This document shows positions 1 to 4,937 of a stretch of 8,523 bases of DNA, piece by piece. The notes beneath the pieces were generated by a model. That model made no database searches. It was not told where the DNA came from and worked only from the letters and a program-made list of their open reading frames with translations. Numbering within the stretch: the first letter of the stretch is position 1; each line of letters opens with the position of its first letter. The DNA comes from CANJSG01 sp038203875 (GTDB lineage: Bacteria > Verrucomicrobiota > Verrucomicrobiia > Limisphaerales > CANJSG01), in assembly GCA_038203875.1 (NCBI GenBank), contig JBBRDN010000201.1, forward strand, positions 1 to 8,523, given 5' to 3'. Position numbers and translations under genes: made by a program.

Positions 1-166
1 CAGGCTATGGAGACAGTCTTGTCAATGGAATGGAGCAAAGACGCGGTGGATTTGTAGGATACTGCCTGACAGGAGTTGAAGGTGTATCGGCAGCGGGCAT
101 TCCCCTTTCGTTCTCAGGTGAACTTGGCTCTTTGCCTCGCCAGTCGGCCCGTGGCAGAAAACTCCC

Positions 167-1483
167 ATGCCCCTCAATCGTCGCCAGTTCCTCCAGAGTT
201 CGGCCATGGCCATGGCCGCCGGTTCCTCGCTCATCGCCTGCGCCGGACCCCGCATTCGCCGGATTTCTCCCAACTCGAAGCTGAACCTCGGCATCGTCGG
301 CGTCGCGGGGCGCGGCGGTGAGAACCTAGCGGGCGTGAAGGGCGAGAACATTGTCGCCCTCTGCGACATCGATTCAAAGCGGCTCGCCGCCGCATCGGCC
401 CAGTTTCCGGGCGCGCGGACCTTCAGCAATTTCCGGCACCTGCTCGACCGGCAGGACATCGACGCCGTCGTCGTCAGCACGCCGGACCACTCGCACGCGG
501 TCATCGCCAAGGCGGTGATGGAGAGCGGCCGCCCGGTCTATTGCGAGAAGCCACTGACCCACACGGTTTCCGAGATCCGCATCCTCGCGGCCACGGCGAA
601 GAAAACCGGCGTCGTCACGCAGACCGGCAACCAGATCCATGCGACCGCGAACTACCGGCGCGTCGTCGAGCTGGTCCAGTCCGGCGCCATCGGTCCCGTG
701 CGCGAGGTGCATCACTGGGCCGGCAGTGCTTGGGAGCAAAAGCCGTTTCCGCAGGGCGAACCGATCCCGTCGCACATCGCCTACAACGAATGGCTCGGTC
801 CCGTGCAGCCCGTGCCCTACAGCGCGGAATGGGTCCACTTCAACTGGCGCCGCTGGTGGCATTTCGGCGGCGGCACGCTCTCGGATTTCTGCTGCCACCA
901 CATGGACCTCGGCGTCTGGGCGCTGAAGCTCGGCCTGCCCACGGCCATCGAGTCCGAGGGCCCGCCGGTCGACCCGCACTGCGCGCCGCTGTGGTTGAAG
1001 GTGCGGTATCAGTTCCCCGCGCGCGGCGCCCTGCCCCCCGTGACGATGCGCTGGTATTCCGGCGACAAGCGGCCGGAGGTCGCGGGCACGCCCGACCTCT
1101 CTAAATGGGGCGGCGGCACGCTCTTCGTGGGCGACAAGGGCATGCTGCTCGCCGACTACGGCCGGCATCTTCTGCTGCCGGAGGACAGGTTCAAGGACTT
1201 CCAGAAACCCGCGCCGACGCTGGCCGCATCCGTCGGTCATCACGAGGAATGGATACGGGCGTGCAAGGGCGAGAACCTCGCGCTGCCTCAGTTCGCGCCG
1301 ATGGGCAGGACGAATTCACCTTTCGCCTACGGGGCGATCCTCACCGAGATCGGGCTTCTCGGAAGCGTCGCTTTCCGCACGGGCCTGCGCATCGAATGGG
1401 ACGCCGCCAACCTGCGGGCCAAGGGCGTGCCCGGGGCCGACCGCTTCATCCATCACGACTACCGCGCCGGCTGGACGCTGTGA
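167..1483 (+). CDS. Tat-exported Gfo/Idh/MocA-family oxidoreductase, putative lipoprotein
   Basis: This 438-residue protein belongs to the Gfo/Idh/MocA family of NAD(P)-dependent sugar or inositol dehydrogenases. Residues 4-9 read NRRQFL, a twin-arginine export motif. A hydrophobic stretch follows and ends in LIAC (22-25), which fits a lipobox, so the protein may be folded in the cytoplasm, exported by Tat and lipidated at Cys25. A Rossmann-type segment follows (LGIVGVAGRG, 41-50). The family's EKP signature is at 127-129, and the substrate domain holds NEWLGP (207-212) and SDFCCHHMDLG (239-249), whose histidines lie where the family keeps a catalytic one. Length is normal for exported members. 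The start at 167 is chosen because it gives the Tat motif at the correct distance; no strong ribosome binding site precedes it. The substrate cannot be told. Positions 1-166 upstream show no gene. Family assignment is firm; lipidation is inferred. Confidence 0.93.
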   Translation: MPLNRRQFLQSSAMAMAAGSSLIACAGPRIRRISPNSKLNLGIVGVAGRGGENLAGVKGENIVALCDIDSKRLAAASAQFPGARTFSNFRHLLDRQDIDAVVVSTPDHSHAVIAKAVMESGRPVYCEKPLTHTVSEIRILAATAKKTGVVTQTGNQIHATANYRRVVELVQSGAIGPVREVHHWAGSAWEQKPFPQGEPIPSHIAYNEWLGPVQPVPYSAEWVHFNWRRWWHFGGGTLSDFCCHHMDLGVWALKLGLPTAIESEGPPVDPHCAPLWLKVRYQFPARGALPPVTMRWYSGDKRPEVAGTPDLSKWGGGTLFVGDKGMLLADYGRHLLLPEDRFKDFQKPAPTLAASVGHHEEWIRACKGENLALPQFAPMGRTNSPFAYGAILTEIGLLGSVAFRTGLRIEWDAANLRAKGVPGADRFIHHDYRAGWTL

Positions 1484-1507
1484 GCCAGGCGCCTGCCAGG
1501 CGCCGGC
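1484..1507. repeat. Tandem 11-bp repeat with hairpin potential after the oxidoreductase stop
   Basis: Directly after the TGA, two copies of GCCAGGCGCC (plus T or G) stand head to tail at 1484-1494 and 1495-1505. The two GGCGCC cores (1488-1493 and 1499-1504) are self-complementary and can form a 6-bp all-GC stem with a 5-nt loop. No T tract follows, so it is at best a weak or Rho-assisted terminator or an mRNA 3'-end stabiliser. The repeat is seen directly; the function is a guess. Confidence 0.5.
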
Positions 1508-1567
1508 TTACAATCCAGCCACAGGTCCCCACTCGTCACAGCCCCGCGCTCCGTTAGCATCCGACCC

Positions 1568-2062
1568 ATGCGCTACGTGATGAAACAAAAACTGTTCTGT
1601 TTCGGGGATGACTTCCGCATCCAGGACGGACAGGGGAACGACGCCTACTTCGTCGACGGCAAGGCCTTCACGCTCCTACGCGAGAAGCTTTCGTTCCAAG
1701 ACATGGCCGGCCGCGAACTCGCCTTCATCCGCAGCCGCATCCTTTCGTTTCGGAAGACCTACGAGATCCTGCGCGACGGAAATATCGCTGCCGTGGTGAG
1801 CAAGGACCTGTTCACCCTCTTCCGCTGCTCCTTCAGGGTGGATGTGCCGGGGCCGGACGATCTAGAGGCGCAGGGAAGCTTCCTCGACCACGAATACACT
1901 TTCACTCGCGGCGGGCGGGTGGTGGCCGAAGTGTCGAAACGGTGGTTCTCGTGGAGCGACACCTACGGCGTGGACATCTCCGACGGGGAAGACGCCGTGC
2001 TCATCCTGGCGAGCAGCGTGGTCATCGACATGATCTGCCACGGGGACAAGGACCGGCACTGA
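1568..2062 (+). CDS. LURP-one-related (LOR, tubby-C-like) family protein
   Basis: This 164-residue protein matches the LURP-one-related / DUF567 family, which folds as a single tubby-like beta barrel around a central helix. Typical family segments are YFVDGKAFTL (27-36), LAFIRSRILSFRKTYEI (51-67), VSKRWFSWSDTYGVDI (122-137) and a hydrophobic C-terminal strand or helix, VLILASSVVIDM (144-155). Length fits the family. No signal peptide is present, so it should be cytoplasmic. The biochemical role of bacterial members (YxjI-like) is not settled; membrane or phospholipid association has been suggested for tubby-like folds. The start at 1568 fits the MRYxMKQK opening I recall for the family. An internal ATG at 1580 is possible. 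No clear ribosome binding site is visible. It lies 84 nt after the oxidoreductase on the same strand and converges with the SRPBCC gene. Confidence 0.85.
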   Translation: MRYVMKQKLFCFGDDFRIQDGQGNDAYFVDGKAFTLLREKLSFQDMAGRELAFIRSRILSFRKTYEILRDGNIAAVVSKDLFTLFRCSFRVDVPGPDDLEAQGSFLDHEYTFTRGGRVVAEVSKRWFSWSDTYGVDISDGEDAVLILASSVVIDMICHGDKDRH

Positions 2063-2078
2063 GCGGGCGGGTCGAAGT

Positions 2079-2558
2079 TCAAGCCGCCACTGCGCCCGGC
2101 TTTTCCACCACCCCTTCGATCAGCAGCTTGAGTTTCTCCAGCGGGGAAACCTCCTCCGCCTTGCCGAGCTTGTGCAGGACGACGATGAGCGTGCGACTGA
2201 GGAGCGAAACACCCGACCGTCCGAGATCCACTTCCTGGGAGACGCGCGTGCCTTGGCGCACGGCAGTGAGGCGGAACTTCACCCGAACCATCCGGCGTCC
2301 CTTGCTGTCCTCGAAATTTTGCACCATCTCCAGTTTTTCGCCCTTCGTGCATTTGGAGACGGCGATCTGGGAGGCGACCTGGCGTTTCTGGATGCGGAGT
2401 TGGGCGCTGAACTGCTCGCTGCGGCTGAGTTCACCGGTGCGGTCCCGGCGGACCACCTTCACCTTGGTGTTCCACTCCCGCCACGTGTTCGGATCGGCGA
2501 GATGCTTCCAAACCGTGTCCGTCGGCGCGGCTATGATGATCGATTCCTTCAGCTTCAC
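2079..2558 (-). CDS. SRPBCC-superfamily protein (polyketide cyclase / START-like fold)
   Basis: With a GTG start at 2558 this is a 159-residue SRPBCC (Bet v1/START-like) protein. The opening KESIIIAAPTDTVWKHLADP followed by WREWN (26-30) is the usual first strand and helix pair, in which a membrane- or ligand-facing pocket is built from 'I-x-A-P-x-x-x-V-W'. The rest alternates beta strands (48-112) and ends with a long C-terminal helix (116-151), as the fold requires. Such proteins bind or process hydrophobic ligands, but no ligand can be named. The reading frame stays open upstream to 2903. However, the GTG at 2558 has an AGGAAG ribosome binding site 6 nt before it, and the fold begins exactly there, so the extension is rejected. 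The stop lies 16 nt from that of the LOR gene (convergent). The start faces thrS across a 365-nt region. Confidence 0.82.
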   Translation of the reverse strand: MKLKESIIIAAPTDTVWKHLADPNTWREWNTKVKVVRRDRTGELSRSEQFSAQLRIQKRQVASQIAVSKCTKGEKLEMVQNFEDSKGRRMVRVKFRLTAVRQGTRVSQEVDLGRSGVSLLSRTLIVVLHKLGKAEEVSPLEKLKLLIEGVVEKPGAVAA

Positions 2559-2564
2559 TAAGAT

Positions 2565-2570
2565 CTTCCT
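2565..2570 (-). promoter_or_regulatory. Ribosome binding site that sets the SRPBCC gene start
   Basis: On the minus strand AGGAAG is followed by six bases and then GTG (2558-2556). This decides the start in favour of the 159-residue form over longer in-frame alternatives reaching 2903. Confidence 0.7.
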
Positions 2571-2640
2571 ATCTGCTTCCCAAGTATTCGGTTCAAGGCG
2601 GCTGCGGGTGAAGCCCAAAGTCTTACGAAGGAGAATCCGT

Positions 2641-2712
2641 TTGCCAGCGCCGCGCCCGGCCAGCTTCCTTTCCAGAGTGAACCGCAGCCTGAACACGACC
2701 ACGACCCTGTAG
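2641..2712 (+). CDS. Putative Thr-rich leader peptide of thrS (23 residues)
   Basis: A short frame begins at TTG 2641, 7 nt after AAGGAG, and encodes 23 residues. Residues 19-22 are Thr-Thr-Thr-Thr (ACG ACC ACG ACC, 2695-2706), followed by Leu and TAG. The E. coli threonine leader thrL is 21 residues and likewise Thr-rich. The first 18 residues have no recognisable motif, as expected if only the act of translation matters. TTG is an uncommon start; GTG at 2677 would give an 11-residue version (VNRSLN then four Thr and Leu) but has no ribosome binding site. The frame is also open far upstream, as often happens in GC-rich DNA, so the frame itself proves little. The evidence is the ribosome binding site, the Thr run at the end, the following hairpins and the identity of the downstream gene. 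Confidence 0.5.
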   Translation: MPAPRPASFLSRVNRSLNTTTTL

Positions 2713-2738
2713 CGTCCCTGGAACATTCCACGGGACGC
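2712..2738 (+). promoter_or_regulatory. Strong RNA hairpin directly after the leader-peptide stop
   Basis: GCGTCCC (2712-2718) pairs perfectly with GGGACGC (2732-2738). Inside, TGGAA (2719-2723) faces TTCCA (2726-2730) with one bulged C at 2731. It begins on the last base of the leader stop codon, so a terminating ribosome would cover its 5' arm. In the leader-peptide model it would be a pause or antiterminator-type hairpin. CTGGAA (2718-2723) can alternatively pair with TTCCAG (2670-2675) inside the leader frame, which gives a possible competing early structure. Confidence 0.6.
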
Positions 2739-2739
2739 C

Positions 2740-2772
2740 AACGCCTCGCACTGCAAAGTCCGGGGCGTTTTT
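2740..2772 (+). terminator. Intrinsic terminator-like hairpin with T tract, upstream of thrS
   Basis: AACGCCTCG (2740-2748) pairs with CGGGGCGTT (2761-2769), nine pairs including one G-U. After a C-C mismatch, ACT/AGT closes a GCAA tetraloop (2753-2756). TTTTT spans 2768-2772. The T tract exists only on the + strand side, so the orientation is +. The preceding + strand gene ends 680 nt away, across a minus-strand gene, so this terminator has no ordinary gene to serve. It is best explained as a leader terminator for thrS or the end of a small RNA. Confidence 0.6.
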
Positions 2773-2785
2773 GTTGCCGCAAACC

Positions 2786-2911
2786 AACCACGAATGAACA
2801 CCAATCGACACGAATCAGGCTCAGTAGCTGCCGGGCTGAGGCGGCGGATTGCGGCCAGTCTTCGCCAGTCGTTGTGCAGGAATTCGTGTTCCTTCGTGTC
2901 CATCTGTGGTT
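2786..2911. repeat. 126-bp inverted-repeat (MITE-like) intergenic element before thrS
   Basis: Two 31-bp arms lie in inverted orientation: 2786-2816 read on the + strand and 2881-2911 read on the minus strand. They agree at 23 of 31 positions by hand alignment. Each begins AACCAC, contains ATG and ACAC blocks, and ends ACACGAAT. The 64-bp centre contains a small hairpin, GCTGCC (2827-2832) with GGCGGC (2840-2845). Sequences of the 'ACCACnnATGnACACnAA' type are, from memory, common between genes in Verrucomicrobia. The element has no coding capacity and may be a non-autonomous mobile or structured repeat. Its right edge lies 12 nt before the thrS start codon and its left edge 13 nt after the terminator T tract. 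Without it, terminator and start codon would be about 25 nt apart. Confidence 0.65.
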
Positions 2912-2923
2912 AACCCTCCCTCT

Positions 2924-4930
2924 ATGTCCGACCAGCAACCGCCCGCCGCCCCGCAGCCGAACCCCGAGCGCAAGACCCTCGACGACCGCGCCAAGATGAC
3001 CGAGCTGGAGCGCATCCGGCACTCCTGCGCCCACGTCCTCGCCACCGCCATCCTCCGCCTCTGGCCCGACGCCCAGTTCGCCTACGGCCCCCCGGTCGAA
3101 AGCGGATTCTACTACGACGTCGAACTCGGGCACCGCATCTCGCCCGAAGACTTCGCGGCCATCGAGGCCGAGATGAAGAAGGAGACTAAGGCCAACAACC
3201 CCTTCGAGAAGCTCACCGTCACTCGCGAGCAGGCCATCGCCGACGCCCAGAGCGGCCGCCTCGGCGGATTGGCCGAGCGCCCCGGCAACGCGTCGAAGTT
3301 CAAGCTCGACCTGCTCAACAGCATCCCCGAGGGCGAAGCCATCTCCTACTACAAGAACGGCGACTTCATCGACCTCTGCGCCGGGCCGCACGTCATGCGC
3401 ACCGGCAACATCGGCGCCTTCAAGCTCACCAGTGTGGCCAGCGCCTACTACAAGGGCGACGAGAAGAACCCACAGCTCCAGCGCATCTACGGCACCGCCT
3501 TCAAGAACAAGACGGAAATGGACGCCTACTTCACGATGATCGAGGAGGCCAAGCGCCGCGACCACCGCAAGATCGGCCAGGAGATGGGACTCTTCGCCAT
3601 GGACGCGGAATACGTGGGGCCGGGCCTGCCGCTCTGGCTGCCCAAAGGCACCGTGCTGGTGGAGGAACTGGAGAAGCTGGCCAAGGAAACCGAATTCGCC
3701 GCCGGCTACGTCCGCGTCCGCACGCCGCACCTCGGGCGGGAGAAGATGTATAAAACGTCCGGCCATCTGCCGTATTACGCGGACAGCATGTTTCCGCCGA
3801 TGGAGCTCCTTGAGGAGGAAGCAAAGAACAAGCGTGATGGAGTCCTTTTGGAGATGACCAATATCTACGAGCGTGCGGCAAAGCTCGAAAATGAGGGCAA
3901 CCAGGCTGAGGCGGACACCCTCAGTGCAAGCGCCATGGAGCTTCACAAAACAATTCGTGGTCTCGGAGACAAATACTACCTCAAGGCCATGAACTGTCCG
4001 CACCACCACCGCATCTTCGCGGCGGAGCCGCACAGCTACCGCGACCTTCCCCTGCGCCTCGCGGAATACGGCACCTGCTACCGCTACGAACAGTCCGGCG
4101 AACTCATGGGCCTCATGCGCGTCCGCTCCATGCAGATGAACGACGCCCACATCTACTGCACCGAGGAACAGTTCGCCGCCGAATTCCGCGCCGTGAACGA
4201 GATGTATCTGAAATATTTCCAGGTCTTCGGCCTCGGCAAATACCAGATGCGCTTCAGCACCCACGATCCCGCCAAGCTCGGCCAGAAATTCGTCAACGAA
4301 CCTGAACTCTGGAAGAAGACCGAGGACATGGTGCGCAACGTCCTCAACGAATCCGGCATCAACTACGTCGAGGTCGCCAACGAGGCCGCCTTCTACGGCC
4401 CCAAGATCGACGTGCAGGTCTGGAGCGCCATCGGCAAGGAATTTACCATCGCCACGAACCAGGTGGACTTCGCCGTGCCCGCCAAGTTCGGCCTGACCTA
4501 CCGCGACAAGGACAACACCGACAAGACCCCGCTCTGCATCCATCGCGCGCCCCTCGGCACGCACGAGCGTTTCATCGGGTTCCTCATCGAGCACTACGCC
4601 GGCAACTTCCCCCTCTGGCTCGCGCCCGACCAAGTCCGCGTCATCACCATCGGCGACGACGAACGCATCGTCGGCCACGCCAAGGGACTCGTCGCCGAGC
4701 TGCGCCAGAACCAGGTCCGCGCCGAAGGCGACTACGGTCCCGAACCCATCAAGGCCAAGATCGCCGACGCCGAGCACGCCCGCGTCCACACCATGCTCGT
4801 CCTCGGCACCCGCGAGCTGGACAACGACTCCGTCGCCGTCCGACTCCACGGCAAGGGCAACGTCGGCACCAAGCCCGCCTCCGACGCGGTGAACGACATC
4901 CTCACCGCGATCAAGGAACGGAGGGCGTAG
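2924..4930 (+). CDS. thrS: Threonyl-tRNA synthetase (class II), TGS-less, with a catalytic-domain insertion
   Basis: This 668-residue enzyme charges tRNA-Thr with threonine using ATP in the cytoplasm. The N-terminal TGS domain of the E. coli enzyme is missing. After about 25 loose residues the editing domain starts, with HSCAH (33-37) and its partner LCAGPH (151-156), the residues that hydrolyse Ser-tRNA-Thr. The catalytic core shows KTSGHLPYYADSMF (277-290), motif 2 as GTCYRYEQSG (383-392, Arg387) and motif 3 around IHRAPLGTHERFIG. All three zinc ligands are present: Cys358, His409 and His540. The spacing Cys to Arg to His (29 and 51 residues from the Cys) equals that of E. coli. The C-terminal anticodon-binding domain starts near DQVRVITIGDD. 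Residues 295-348 are an extra insertion. The ATG at 2924 is chosen over an in-frame TTG at 2849 because the latter lies inside the repeat element. No ribosome binding site precedes 2924. Confidence 0.96.
   Translation: MSDQQPPAAPQPNPERKTLDDRAKMTELERIRHSCAHVLATAILRLWPDAQFAYGPPVESGFYYDVELGHRISPEDFAAIEAEMKKETKANNPFEKLTVTREQAIADAQSGRLGGLAERPGNASKFKLDLLNSIPEGEAISYYKNGDFIDLCAGPHVMRTGNIGAFKLTSVASAYYKGDEKNPQLQRIYGTAFKNKTEMDAYFTMIEEAKRRDHRKIGQEMGLFAMDAEYVGPGLPLWLPKGTVLVEELEKLAKETEFAAGYVRVRTPHLGREKMYKTSGHLPYYADSMFPPMELLEEEAKNKRDGVLLEMTNIYERAAKLENEGNQAEADTLSASAMELHKTIRGLGDKYYLKAMNCPHHHRIFAAEPHSYRDLPLRLAEYGTCYRYEQSGELMGLMRVRSMQMNDAHIYCTEEQFAAEFRAVNEMYLKYFQVFGLGKYQMRFSTHDPAKLGQKFVNEPELWKKTEDMVRNVLNESGINYVEVANEAAFYGPKIDVQVWSAIGKEFTIATNQVDFAVPAKFGLTYRDKDNTDKTPLCIHRAPLGTHERFIGFLIEHYAGNFPLWLAPDQVRVITIGDDERIVGHAKGLVAELRQNQVRAEGDYGPEPIKAKIADAEHARVHTMLVLGTRELDNDSVAVRLHGKGNVGTKPASDAVNDILTAIKERRA
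3806..3967 (+). other. 54-codon insertion in thrS with foreign-looking codon use
   Basis: Residues 295-348 interrupt the catalytic domain between MFPPME and DKYYLKAMNCP. Removing them leaves 11 residues between MF and MNCP, close to the 13 of the E. coli enzyme. In this segment 22 of 54 codons end in A or T, against 9 of the 54 before it and 6 of the 54 after it. All three Arg codons are CGT and three Ala codons are GCA, while CGC and GCC/GCG dominate elsewhere in the gene. The peptide is highly charged (11 acidic and 7 basic residues) and probably helical. The 8-bp word ATGGAGCT occurs at its left edge (3800-3807) and again at 3935-3942, exactly 45 codons later. It is too short to be an intein and stays in frame. 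Confidence 0.7.
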
Positions 4931-4937
4931 CGCTACG
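4926..4937. repeat. 12-bp palindrome holding both convergent stop codons
   Basis: CGTAGCGCTACG is perfectly self-complementary. It contains the TAG of thrS (4928-4930) and, on the other strand, the TAG of the secreted hydrolase (4935-4933), with two bases between them. No intrinsic terminator was found around this junction, so transcripts from both sides may overlap. Confidence 0.6.

Larger units (their letters stand above)
2628..2772 (+). promoter_or_regulatory. Candidate threonine-responsive transcription attenuator of thrS
   Basis: This + strand stretch holds, in order: a Shine-Dalgarno AAGGAG (2628-2633); a 23-codon frame starting at TTG 2641 and ending with four Thr codons, Leu and TAG (2695-2712); a hairpin (2712-2738); and a terminator-like hairpin with T5 (2740-2772). 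The next + strand gene is threonyl-tRNA synthetase. Known precedents are the E. coli thrL leader for thrABC and the pheM leader for pheST, where slow decoding of scarce charged tRNA prevents terminator formation. A ribosome at the TAG would cover the 5' arm of the first hairpin, while one stalled at the Thr codons would leave it free. No fully exclusive antiterminator was found by eye. One weak alternative pairs 2732-2739 with 2764-2771 (five Watson-Crick and three G-U pairs), which would consume the T tract. No T-box sequence and no convincing promoter were seen. Confidence 0.55.

Noticed and set aside
374..1243. 289-codon antisense frame within the oxidoreductase
   Set aside because: Shadow of a clear Gfo/Idh/MocA gene; no ribosome binding site or recognisable domain.
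2066..2088. Shared terminator hairpin between the LOR and SRPBCC genes (GGCGG at 2066-2070 with CCGCC at 2084-2088)
   Set aside because: Only five pairs around a 13-nt loop and no T tract on either strand; too weak to call.
2559..2903. 115-codon N-terminal extension of the SRPBCC gene
   Set aside because: The frame is open, but a good ribosome binding site and GTG at 2558 coincide with the start of the fold, and the extension crosses the inverted repeat and reads as low-information sequence.
2559..2923. T-box riboswitch upstream of thrS
   Set aside because: No T-box antiterminator sequence (TGGNACCGCG-like) was found.
3806..3967. Intein in thrS
   Set aside because: At 54 residues it is far too short, and the splicing-junction Cys/Ser and His-Asn residues are absent.
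2558..4849. 763-codon open frame antisense to thrS
   Set aside because: It lies opposite a certain gene; long open antisense frames are expected with such GC-rich third positions, and the translation is a monotonous mix of V, G, L, E and A with no family resemblance.
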